Assembly: GCA_964550165.1 (NCBI GenBank)
Contig: CAZJYC010000022.1
Location: 1-35,752, forward strand
Direction: 5' to 3'
DNA length: 35,752 bases
Source: CAZJYC01 sp964550165
GTDB taxonomy: Bacteria; Acidobacteriota; Aminicenantia; Aminicenantales; Aminicenantaceae
Shown here: positions 1-7,062 of the stretch, one piece after another
Position numbering within the stretch: the stretch's first letter is position 1
How the letters are laid out: every line of letters starts with the position of its first letter
The notes under the pieces: generated by a model
Seen by the model: the letters and a program-made list of their open reading frames with translations, nothing else
Databases searched by the model: none
What the model was told of the DNA's origin: nothing
Program-made: the position numbers and the translations under genes

Positions 1-59
1 AGGCCACTCTGGGGAGGCTTTTAGATGAGCCACACAAAATGGCAGAGATTCAAAATATC

Positions 60-590
60 TTACCTGCTCAGCCTCTCGAGGGTTTTTTCAAAGATAGAAT
101 AAGAGTCTTGTCCATAGAGGCAGAAGACAATTTCCTTCGGACAATCGTTTTTTTCTAAGAATTCGATAGCCGATTCGAGCATAATTTCGGAGCATCTCTG
201 GATTGGAAAGCCGTAGATACCTGTGCTGATGGCCGGGAAGGCAATGCCCTCGATTTTCTTATTTTTGGCGATCTTGAGGCTGTTCAGAGTTGCGCTGCGC
301 AATTTCTTCTCTTCATCGCCTTCGCCGGAAATAGGGCCGACAGCATGGATGACATACTTGGCTTTGAGATTCCCGCCGCCAGTCATCACGGCTTCTCCTG
401 TTTTGATGGGTCCAATTTTGTTACACTCTTCCTGGATTGCGGGTCCGCCAAGAGTCCTTATCGCGCCGGCCACGCCAGAACCGAGGATTAAATTTTTGTT
501 GGTAGCGTTGACGATCGCCTCAACTTCGAGAAGGGCAATGTTCCCTTCGACAAGCCTGATTTTTCTTCCTTTGATAATTTTTTCTTTCAT
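60..590 (-). CDS. Macro-domain protein, probable ADP-ribose-binding/hydrolase
   Basis: This 176-residue protein is a single macro domain. Proteins of this fold bind ADP-ribose, and bacterial members often remove O-acetyl or protein-linked ADP-ribose in the cytoplasm. The family signatures are visible: NATN at residues 28-31, the loop GSGVAGAI at 37-44 and ISTGIYGFP at 121-129, which line the ADP-ribose pocket. I place the start at the ATG at 590 rather than an in-frame ATG 30 nt upstream, because a GGGGA ribosome-binding site lies 5 nt before it. It follows the minus-strand operon ending at 998 but is separated from it by the repeat at 668-957, so it may be transcribed separately. The family call is solid; the exact reaction is not known. 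Confidence 0.9.
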   Translation of the reverse strand: MKEKIIKGRKIRLVEGNIALLEVEAIVNATNKNLILGSGVAGAIRTLGGPAIQEECNKIGPIKTGEAVMTGGGNLKAKYVIHAVGPISGEGDEEKKLRSATLNSLKIAKNKKIEGIAFPAISTGIYGFPIQRCSEIMLESAIEFLEKNDCPKEIVFCLYGQDSYSIFEKTLERLSR

Positions 591-667
591 GATGTCCCCT
601 TTTCTCGGAATCTTTATCAAGTGAAAGAAAATGGATGCCTTTCATTTTATGTGCCTACCTTGAAGGC

Positions 668-957
668 CTTTCAGAGATGGCCGAAGCGACCATTGAAGGT
701 TTAGCCTTCCCGAGCTGCCTCTTTAAAAGATTCCCCGCGCAGGCTAAGCGGTAAGAAAACCGTTTGAAGGCTGAGCGGGCATGGTTCCTCAACCGAAGAG
801 AGAGGAGAGCGAAGCCTGAAACCGAGCGGGCTTTGACTCGCTGGGGCAAAGCCCGCGTGTTTTCGAACCGTTTAGCCGGAGCGGTCCGCAGCCGCCGAGA
901 AGGGCTGCGAGGGAACGGCGTTAAAAACCTGAAGGGGAGCGAGGCCATTTCTGAAAG
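668..957. repeat. Structured repeat, copy 1 (290 bp, terminal inverted repeats)
   Basis: The 407-nt spacer between the macro-domain gene and the isochorismatase-like gene holds this element. Its ends are imperfect inverted repeats: CTTTCAGAGATGGCC at 668-682 pairs with GGCCATTTCTGAAAG at 943-957 (14 of 15 positions). Inside are several hairpins: 746-752 with 759-765, 826-835 with 847-856 (10 bp, perfect), and 887-893 with 903-909 (7 bp, perfect). The 103-nt core at 767-869 reappears at 6665-6767, and the left 46 nt (674-719) recur without change at 35698-35743. No transposase and no clear target-site duplication were seen. Open frames across it have low-complexity basic translations and no recognised domain. 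It could be a MITE-like element or a structured noncoding RNA. Confidence 0.85.
826..856. other. Conserved hairpin in repeat copy 1
   Basis: The arms GCGGGCTTTG (826-835) and CAAAGCCCGC (847-856) pair perfectly over 10 bp around the 11-nt loop ACTCGCTGGGG. In copy 2 the loop differs by one base while the stem has three base-pair substitutions that all preserve pairing. A possible outer helix joins GGTTC at 783-787 to GAACC at 865-869. In copy 2 the second arm is GAGCC, which still pairs through one G-U only if the plus strand is transcribed, a weak hint on strand. There is no U-tract after either arm, so it is not a typical intrinsic terminator. Confidence 0.75.
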
Positions 958-997
958 AATATATTGCCATCCACATCTCCTTCACGAAAGTATCCAA

Positions 998-1513
998 TCA
1001 AATAATCTTGGCGCCGTATATTCTCTCCATCCTTTTCAGAGAGAATTGGTGGGCTTTTTCATCAAGATCAGCCACACCTTTTTTGTAGACGAACGCTCTG
1101 ATGTCCCTGTCACGAAGATCGCCGACCGTGTCCATGACGCAGATCGAGGTGCAAACGCCGACGACATGGACCTCGTCGATTTTATTGTCCTTCAGAACAG
1201 CGTCTAAGCTTGTGTTGTAAAAAGCACTGTAGCGCGTTTTTTTTATAATCACATCCTGCGGCTCAGCAGGAAGTTCGTCGATAATCTCGGCGCCTTCTGT
1301 ACCAGCCACGCTGTGCCTGGGGAACATTTTGAATTCAAGGTCATTTTCGTCGTGAGAATCACAGATGAAAACGACCAGATTTCCCTCTTTATGGAATTCA
1401 TCGATTTTTTCCTCGACAAAAGGGATGATCTCCCGGGATTTATCACCACAGTACAGGGCGCCGTTTTTGTTCAAAAAATCTTTGAGCATATCGATAACGA
1501 AAAGAGCTTTCAT
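998..1513 (-). CDS. Isochorismatase-family cysteine hydrolase (nicotinamidase-like)
   Basis: This cytoplasmic hydrolase of 171 residues belongs to the isochorismatase superfamily, whose nicotinamidase members deamidate nicotinamide to nicotinate for NAD salvage. The expected catalytic triad is visible: D8 (in LFVIDML), K92 (in KKTRYSAF) and C125 (in CTSICV). D52, H54 and H67 sit where nicotinamidases bind metal. I use the ATG at 1513, preceded by a GGAGG site, rather than an in-frame ATG 39 nt upstream that would overlap the preceding gene. It is the last gene of the minus-strand run starting at 6527, 20 nt after the NTPase gene. Nicotinamidase is the favoured activity, but relatives act on other amides or on isochorismate. 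Confidence 0.85.
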   Translation of the reverse strand: MKALFVIDMLKDFLNKNGALYCGDKSREIIPFVEEKIDEFHKEGNLVVFICDSHDENDLEFKMFPRHSVAGTEGAEIIDELPAEPQDVIIKKTRYSAFYNTSLDAVLKDNKIDEVHVVGVCTSICVMDTVGDLRDRDIRAFVYKKGVADLDEKAHQFSLKRMERIYGAKII

Positions 1514-1533
1514 TTGTCCTCCTTCCTTTACCC

Positions 1534-2064
1534 TCAAGGCCTTTCGAGCCACTTTTTGATTTCGCTGTATGTCGGATCAAAATTCTCACGGGTGAGATGG
1601 AAGAGTTTAACGTCGCGTCTCTCTTTAATCCTGTCAGCAAATTCGTTTGGCCGTTCCATGATCGTGGCCAAAATTTTTTGGGGCGAATCCAGAGCCATGA
1701 GCAAAATATCCTTAAATTTTTTCGAAAAAAGCTCCATCTTTCCGATTTCATCGATGAGAAGGACCCTCCTCGTGTTCAAAGCCTCCTCAAGAGCGGAACA
1801 TCCGATTCTTTCCAGGTCTTCTATGTCAACTCCATACTTTCCCACGCGATAGGGCGAAGGGTAACCTTTATGGGCAAGTATCCCCTCTTTTTTTTCTGGA
1901 AGAGCAATGATCTTAAACCCTATTCTCTCTCCTTCTTCCCTCAGCTCCTCGGTGATGAAGCCAGCGGTTCTCTGAGAAAACGAAGGGTCGCGGCTGATTC
2001 TTAGGATTAAAGTGGTTTTTCCGCAACGGGGAGGCCCGGTGACCAATATGTTCTTCAATTTCAC
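1534..2064 (-). CDS. THEP1-type nucleoside-triphosphatase (NTPase_1 family)
   Basis: This P-loop protein of 176 residues matches the THEP1/NTPase_1 family, which hydrolyses ATP, GTP and other NTPs in vitro; its cellular role is unsettled. The Walker A motif is GPPRCGKTT at residues 10-18. A Walker B segment, LLIDEIGKMEL, lies near residue 105, and the downstream region ATIMERPN is also family-like. The length is normal for the family. Its ATG overlaps the stop codon of the ftcD gene by 4 nt (ATGA), so the two are probably translationally coupled, and the isochorismatase-like gene follows 20 nt later. A kinase-like role cannot be excluded. Confidence 0.88.
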   Translation of the reverse strand: MKLKNILVTGPPRCGKTTLILRISRDPSFSQRTAGFITEELREEGERIGFKIIALPEKKEGILAHKGYPSPYRVGKYGVDIEDLERIGCSALEEALNTRRVLLIDEIGKMELFSKKFKDILLMALDSPQKILATIMERPNEFADRIKERRDVKLFHLTRENFDPTYSEIKKWLERP

Positions 2065-3731
2065 TTCAGCTCTTTGGCCATGATGTCTCTCAGCGCACCG
2101 CTGAGCCTCAAGGCATTTTTCTTCAGAGAGTTGGCCTGTTTTTTGATTTTCGTTATAAATTCTTTATCCTGGATGTTTGGCAGGTTGATCTTGACGTTGT
2201 AATAAGCTCCCTCAGCCGCAGCCTGGGCGGCGAGTCCTGCCACTCCTGCATCGCTCACGGAGTTTTTATTTCCCTTTAAAGCAGCCTCTTCGGCCAACAT
2301 CAAAGCTTCGACACTTTTTTCAAGGACTGTGAAAGGAACCAAGGTTGCCTCCTTTGTGGCTTCTTCTACGGCTTGATCCTTTTCCTTTTGCTGTTCTTCC
2401 GTGCTTGTTGGCAGCCGAAAGGCTTCCATGACTTTGTTAAAGGCTTTGGTATCCAGATCGACTGCATTCAGGAACTCGTCCTTCAAAATCTGGGCTTTGA
2501 TCGCAATGCGTTTGACATCCCTTTGGACCTTTTCATATCCTTTTTTCCCTACGGTGAGGTTGGAGACCATGGAGGAGAGAGCCGCGGACAAGGCTCCGCA
2601 TAGAGCGGCCGTGCTTCCTCCTCCAGGGGCGGGAGAATCCATGGAGAGCTCATTGGCAAATTCTCTCAAGCTAAGCTTAAGGAGCGAGTTCCCCTCTTCT
2701 TCAAACTGGGATTCGATGATTTTCTTCTTGGGATCGAACGGCGCAACATCGTTCAAACCGAGAGAAATCACTGCCGTCCTGATCAGCTCTTCTTCTGGAA
2801 GCCCAGGGCTTTTTGCCTGTTTTTCCAGGTAATACCTCCCGGCCATGAGCAGGGCTTCCTTGGGAATCAAGCCCACCAGTTCGCTTCCTGTGACCCTTAA
2901 TCCGAGCTTTTCAGCTTCTTTTGCGACCTGATCAAAAACGATGTGAGGAGGGGTAAGCTTGTAATTGTTGAAGTTTATCGAGATTTGAGCAATCCCGTAA
3001 TCTTCGATATACCATCCGACAGCCTTGACAGCCTGGAATTTGCCTGGAGTCATGATGGCGTTTCCTTCAGCGTCGCGGATGATGTTTCCTTCTTTATCCC
3101 TTTTTGCCCGCCCCGACTCTCTGATGTTCAGTGCAATATCATGGGCAAGCTTTCGGTCTCGGGTGTTCAGATTGATGTTGTAAGCGATCAAAAATTCCCT
3201 GGCTCCAATGACGGTTGCCCCCGATTTTGAGTTAAAAACAGACTCGCCATAATCCGGCGCCCATTCAGGTTCTTTCAGCTTTTCCGGCAAGCCCTCATAT
3301 TCTCCCTTGCGAATGTTGGCCAGGTTTTTTCTCTCGGGCTTCTGAGCGGCCTCTTCGTAGAGATATACCGGGATGCGGAGTTCTCTGGCCACGCGTTCTC
3401 CTAACTCATGAGCAAGCTCGACGCAGTCCTTCATGGTCACGCCGGAGACAGGAATGAATGGGCAGACATCGGTGGCGCCGATGCGGCTGTGAGCTCCCTG
3501 TTGATTTCTCATATCGATCACTTCAGCGGCCTTTTTTATCGCCTTGAAAGCGGCTTCCTTGACTCCTTCAGGAGTGCCGATGAAAGTCACAACCGTCCGG
3601 TTGGTGGATTCCCCAGGGTCCACGTCCAGGAGCTTCACCCCAGGGGTGGATTCTATCTCTTTGGTTATGGCGTTAATCTTTTCTCTGTCTCTCCCTTCGC
3701 TAAAATTGGGAACGCATTCAACGATCTTCAC
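2061..3731 (-). CDS. ftcD: Bifunctional glutamate formimidoyltransferase / formimidoyl-THF cyclodeaminase
   Basis: The 556-residue product joins two enzymes of histidine breakdown and one-carbon supply. The formiminotransferase moves the formimino group of N-formimino-L-glutamate to tetrahydrofolate. The cyclodeaminase then releases ammonia to give 5,10-methenyl-THF. The N-terminal part (about residues 1-330) begins with the family sequence IVECVPNFSEGRD and has H81 in GAHSRIGATDV, matching the catalytic histidine region. The C-terminal part (about 355-556) is cyclodeaminase-like, with the glycine-rich SPAPGGGSTAALCGAL. Translation starts at a GTG (3729-3731) behind AAGGAG. The start overlaps the preceding M16 gene by 14 nt and the stop overlaps the NTPase gene by 4 nt. 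No hut genes lie in the window, so the source of formiminoglutamate is not shown. Confidence 0.93.
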   Translation of the reverse strand: MKIVECVPNFSEGRDREKINAITKEIESTPGVKLLDVDPGESTNRTVVTFIGTPEGVKEAAFKAIKKAAEVIDMRNQQGAHSRIGATDVCPFIPVSGVTMKDCVELAHELGERVARELRIPVYLYEEAAQKPERKNLANIRKGEYEGLPEKLKEPEWAPDYGESVFNSKSGATVIGAREFLIAYNINLNTRDRKLAHDIALNIRESGRAKRDKEGNIIRDAEGNAIMTPGKFQAVKAVGWYIEDYGIAQISINFNNYKLTPPHIVFDQVAKEAEKLGLRVTGSELVGLIPKEALLMAGRYYLEKQAKSPGLPEEELIRTAVISLGLNDVAPFDPKKKIIESQFEEEGNSLLKLSLREFANELSMDSPAPGGGSTAALCGALSAALSSMVSNLTVGKKGYEKVQRDVKRIAIKAQILKDEFLNAVDLDTKAFNKVMEAFRLPTSTEEQQKEKDQAVEEATKEATLVPFTVLEKSVEALMLAEEAALKGNKNSVSDAGVAGLAAQAAAEGAYYNVKINLPNIQDKEFITKIKKQANSLKKNALRLSGALRDIMAKELK

Positions 3732-5190
3732 TGGACTTCTCCTTTTTAATGGTTTGTATTAAATCTCCTTTGTCGTTGTAATATTCTATTTCATCAAAAT
3801 CACTGATGTAGTCCGTGATAGTTCTTTTGTCTCCAACGATAACCACGACTGGAAGTGAAAGTGGATATTCCCTTGCAGCCTCGAAGACCTTTTTTGAATT
3901 GACGAGCGTGATGTTTTCATAATACTTCGTCCAAAGCTCTGTCTCCAGATTCAAAGCCTTAAACTCAGAGACTCTTGAGGTCAGGCTGTCAACAGTCTGG
4001 ATTTGCAGCGGGAAGTTTCCGATTAGGTAAGACTTGGCCTGTTCGATCTCAAAACTGGGGATTTCCTCGGTGGTGGTGCTCTTGATTTCTTTTATGGCCT
4101 CTTCAATCGATTGATAAGTCACTTCAGGTCTCACTTTGGCTCTGATGAGAAAAACAGAGCTGTTTTTAAAGAACTCAAGCTCGCTGTAGGCCCAGTAGGC
4201 ATATCCTTTTGACTCTCTGAGATTCATGAAGAGTCGGCTGCTTGTCGTTCCTCCAAGCACCTGATTCAGAACAAGGAAGGGAAATATATCTTTATCGACC
4301 GGGAACAGGATTAGATTTCCCATATAGATTGTGGCATCCTTGGCCCCTGGAAGGTCGACGAGACAAATTCTTTTCTTGGCGTTTGGCTGAGGAGGCTGGA
4401 GAAAGGGATGATTGACCTCCTTTTCCTTCCAAGTGTTGAGATAGCGGCTGACGATTCTGGATGCTGTGTTGATATTAAGTCTGCCTGTCAAGACAAGAAG
4501 TGTGTTGTTTGGCCTGTAATATTTTTCGTAAAAAGCCGTCAGCTCCTTTTGGTTTAAATTCTTTATCACATCTTCGTTGTAGAAGCTTCTTTCGTAGGGA
4601 TGGTCTTTATAAAGGAAGCGCAGGACTTGTCTTCGGGCCAAAAAATCGGGATCGGTCTTCTCGCTCAACAACTCATAATACATGGACCTTTTGACATTCT
4701 CGGTGTCGATTTTTTTGAACGCAGGATTAAGGATCATCTTGCTCAGGAGTTCGACGGCATTCTCAAAATGCTCTTCCAGAAATGTGAAGTCAAAAACTGA
4801 GTAATCCTGATTGGTGGAGGTTGAGAGATTTCCGCCGATGGCCTCTATCGTTTCCTCAATTTCAGAGGAAGAAAGATCCAGAGTCCCGAGGTTGAGCATT
4901 CTGGCCGCAAAAGTCGCCATTCCGGGTAATTTTTCAGGGGAAGAGCTTTCTCCGGCAAAAATGACCATTCTCAGACTGATAATCGGAAGGTTCTCTCGAT
5001 AAATGACCGAAAGGGCCAAGCCATTGGACAGAACTTCGGAATTGACTTCTGGAAGCTTCAACTCGACAAGAGGATCAGGGAGGGGAGGAGTTTTTCGAAA
5101 TCTTTCCTGGGAGATAAGAGAGTCCCGGGCAAGAAAGGTCAGGAGCAAGGAGAAGCAAACGCTCTTCAACGCGGCTTTTCTTGTCATCAT
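3718..5190 (-). CDS. M16-family peptidase homologue without zinc motif (second subunit)
   Basis: This 490-residue protein has the two-domain layout of M16 (insulinase/processing-peptidase) proteins, with an N-terminal hydrophobic stretch (about residues 8-22) that could be a signal peptide. The region that carries HXXEH in active members reads LPGMATFAARMLNLGT, so the zinc ligands are absent, as is usual for the non-catalytic partner of M16 pairs. The second half contains FYEKYYRPNNTLLVLTG and a C-terminal M16_C-like domain. It overlaps the upstream M16 gene by 4 nt and the downstream ftcD by 14 nt, so one mRNA is likely. A secreted or periplasmic location is inferred. Because the partner also lacks HXXEH, a proteolytic role is doubtful. 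Confidence 0.88.
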   Translation of the reverse strand: MMTRKAALKSVCFSLLLTFLARDSLISQERFRKTPPLPDPLVELKLPEVNSEVLSNGLALSVIYRENLPIISLRMVIFAGESSSPEKLPGMATFAARMLNLGTLDLSSSEIEETIEAIGGNLSTSTNQDYSVFDFTFLEEHFENAVELLSKMILNPAFKKIDTENVKRSMYYELLSEKTDPDFLARRQVLRFLYKDHPYERSFYNEDVIKNLNQKELTAFYEKYYRPNNTLLVLTGRLNINTASRIVSRYLNTWKEKEVNHPFLQPPQPNAKKRICLVDLPGAKDATIYMGNLILFPVDKDIFPFLVLNQVLGGTTSSRLFMNLRESKGYAYWAYSELEFFKNSSVFLIRAKVRPEVTYQSIEEAIKEIKSTTTEEIPSFEIEQAKSYLIGNFPLQIQTVDSLTSRVSEFKALNLETELWTKYYENITLVNSKKVFEAAREYPLSLPVVVIVGDKRTITDYISDFDEIEYYNDKGDLIQTIKKEKSSEDR

Positions 5191-6527
5191 TTCAATCTAA
5201 TATTTAGAATGATTTCCTGAGTTAAATATCTATTGGCAGCTCTCATTACAGCATAAGGAGTGACGGCCAGATACTTTGCCAGCTCATCGGATGGATCATC
5301 GATGCTATTTTTTGAGAGAAAGGTCTCAGCGAAGAAAAGAGCTTTATCCAAAGATGTCTCGAACTGATGGACATAATCCATCTCGAACATGTTTTTCGAC
5401 TTCTCAAGCTCTTTATCAGAGATGGGATTTGATTTGAGTCTGCTTATTTCCGAGAATATGGCCTTCTGACTTCTCTCAACCATGAAATAATTGCTGTTGA
5501 CGACAAATATTTTTAGACGCGAAAGATTCTTTCTTTTCTCTATTCCTCCGCTGAGGCTAAAAGCAATGCGTTCTCTTTTGATCAATCTTTTGTACAGACG
5601 GGACGTTTTCCCTCGCAAAAGCAGGTATTCAACAATTTTCATGGGATAGAAATCATCGGATGATGGTGACGCGGCAATATATCCCAGATGAAATGCGGGG
5701 GAGGAAGCGAGCGAATCTTCAAAGGTTTTGATGACTGCTTCCTTCTCCATTGGCTTTGGCGTCTGTGAATCGGGGATTTCTTTTCCTTTGGGAATGGTTT
5801 CAAAATATTTTCGGATTTCTATCTCTGTCTTTTTTTTGTCGAAGTTGCCGGCAATGACAAGGACAGCGTTGTTCGGTCTGTAGAAAGTCTGATAGAACTT
5901 CTTGATGTCTTCGACTGTGAGATCTCTGATGTCAGCTTCGATCCCGCAAACAGGATGGCTGTAAGCCTCATCAGAGTAGAGAAGTTTGTCGAATTCCAGC
6001 AAACTGTCAAAATAAGGATTGATTTCCTTTCTGTGCCGAATCTCCTCGAGAAGAGATTCTTTGACCCGCTCAACTTTGAGCGGATTAATATCGAGAGAAT
6101 TCATCCTGTCTGATTCGAGCCACAACACTCGAGCCAGTTGGTTAGAAGGCACTGTCTGAAAGAAAATTGTTTTGTCCTCGGTTGTGGTCGCATTCAATAT
6201 CCCTCCGACCTTATCGATGAGGCCGACGTGTTGCAATCGGCTCACGTTTTCGGAACCATGGAACATCATATTCTCCAGCAGGTAGGCCAATCCTGTCTTT
6301 CCTGACTGTTCGTTAGTGGAACCCACCTTGTAGCCAACGACAACAGAGACAAGAGGCAAAGAGTAATCCTCGCAAAGAATGACCTGGAGGTCGTTTTTTA
6401 ATTTGAATTGAGTTACAGGAACAGAGATTTCTTTTTTCTCTTGAACACCGAATAAAAAGCTCGTTACAGCAAGAAACATGAAGAAACTGAATGTCAGGTC
6501 TTTTTTCAATTTTGATCTGTTCCGCAT
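5187..6527 (-). CDS. M16-family peptidase homologue with degenerate zinc motif (first subunit)
   Basis: This 446-residue protein resembles the normally catalytic subunit of M16 pairs and opens with an apparent signal peptide (hydrophobic residues about 12-27). At the place of HXXEH it reads AYLLENMMFHGS (residues 81-92): Y82 and N86 replace the two zinc histidines, while E85 and the downstream glutamates E161/E162 remain. The codons are TAC and AAT, each one base from a histidine codon. The rest looks intact, including FYQTFYRPNNAVLVIAG. It is the first gene of the minus-strand operon and overlaps the next M16 gene by 4 nt. It may be a non-enzymatic binding or scaffold protein; a relaxed metal site is possible. 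No strong ribosome-binding site precedes the ATG at 6527. Confidence 0.87.
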   Translation of the reverse strand: MRNRSKLKKDLTFSFFMFLAVTSFLFGVQEKKEISVPVTQFKLKNDLQVILCEDYSLPLVSVVVGYKVGSTNEQSGKTGLAYLLENMMFHGSENVSRLQHVGLIDKVGGILNATTTEDKTIFFQTVPSNQLARVLWLESDRMNSLDINPLKVERVKESLLEEIRHRKEINPYFDSLLEFDKLLYSDEAYSHPVCGIEADIRDLTVEDIKKFYQTFYRPNNAVLVIAGNFDKKKTEIEIRKYFETIPKGKEIPDSQTPKPMEKEAVIKTFEDSLASSPAFHLGYIAASPSSDDFYPMKIVEYLLLRGKTSRLYKRLIKRERIAFSLSGGIEKRKNLSRLKIFVVNSNYFMVERSQKAIFSEISRLKSNPISDKELEKSKNMFEMDYVHQFETSLDKALFFAETFLSKNSIDDPSDELAKYLAVTPYAVMRAANRYLTQEIILNIRLK

Positions 6528-6593
6528 GACTGCAATGTTTATGTATAAGAATTAAAAATAACATAAAAGCGAACCCAAATTCAAATTGGCTCA

Positions 6594-6815
6594 GGCTAAA
6601 GGGTTCAAAAACACGCAGGCCCTCTATCACCTGGCGAAGGCAGAGTGGTGAGAAGGTCGTGTGAAAGGCTGAGCGGGCATGGTTCCTCGACCGAAGGGAG
6701 AGGAGAGCGAAGCCTTGAACCGAGCCGCTTTTGGCTCGCTGGGGCAAAAGCGGCGTACCTTCGAGCCAATCTGCCTGAGCCTTCAAACGGTTTTTTCACC
6801 ACTCAGCCTTCGCCA
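6594..6815. repeat. Structured repeat, copy 2 (rearranged)
   Basis: This element lies in the 535-nt spacer between the divergent M16 and metK genes. Its core, 6665-6767, aligns without gaps to copy 1 (767-869), with 15 differences in 103 nt by hand count. It is flanked by a long imperfect inverted repeat: 6632-6654 matches the reverse complement of 6793-6815 at 21 of 23 positions, and the similarity continues inward to about 6672 and 6775. A separate segment at 6594-6620 is nearly the reverse complement of 851-877 of copy 1. The parts are therefore shared with copy 1 but arranged differently, as expected after recombination between inverted arms. Confidence 0.8.
6724..6754. other. Conserved hairpin in repeat copy 2
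   Basis: The arms GCCGCTTTTG (6724-6733) and CAAAAGCGGC (6745-6754) form a perfect 10-bp stem around the loop GCTCGCTGGGG. Compared with copy 1, stem positions 3, 5 and 6 change, and the partner base changes with each: G-C to C-G twice and C-G to T-A once. An alternative shorter hairpin CGAGCC/GGCTCG (6721-6726 with 6733-6738) is also possible in this copy only. Confidence 0.75.
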
Positions 6816-6989
6816 ACTCCAAAATGGAGATCAGTCTCTTTTCTCGACGTGGGCGTCAGACCGCATCTGCTTCTCTCGAAGAGCGAACTCCGAAGGCTAA
6901 TCCGATATGGACGCTGCATCTATTTCCCAAAAATCTTGATGAAAATCAATCTAAAAATTGTCTCTTTTTTTTACTGAAGAAGAATTTCG
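6816..6989. other. Gene-free spacer, no recognised feature
   Basis: Between repeat copy 2 and the candidate metK promoter I see no credible gene, RNA gene or riboswitch. In particular, I could not recognise the conserved core of a SAM riboswitch before metK. Short open frames here have no ribosome-binding site of note and no family resemblance. Confidence 0.5.
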
Positions 6990-7018
6990 TTGAAAATGAG
7001 GCGCTTTTATGCTAATTT
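6990..7018 (+). promoter_or_regulatory. Candidate sigma70-type promoter for metK-ahcY
   Basis: TTGAAA at 6990-6995 and TAATTT at 7013-7018 are 17 nt apart, about 45 nt upstream of the metK start codon. The -10 box is a weak match, so this is a suggestion only. Confidence 0.35.
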
Positions 7019-7062
7019 TTCAGCTATTCAAGTTTCGTTCTATCAGCTAATTGAGGTGAGAC

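Noticed and set aside
655..948. Minus-strand open frame of 97 codons across repeat copy 1, similar to a frame across copy 2.
   Set aside because: The similarity comes from the shared 103-nt core and includes compensated stem changes; the translation is arginine-rich low complexity, has no ribosome-binding site, and resembles no family.
668..957. Repeat copy 1 as a classical insertion sequence.
   Set aside because: At 290 bp it is too short to encode a transposase and no target-site duplication is evident, so only a MITE-like or RNA interpretation remains.
6528..7062. SAM riboswitch upstream of metK.
   Set aside because: No recognisable SAM-I, SAM-II or SAM-III core was found; the hairpins in this spacer belong to repeat copy 2, which also occurs away from methionine genes.
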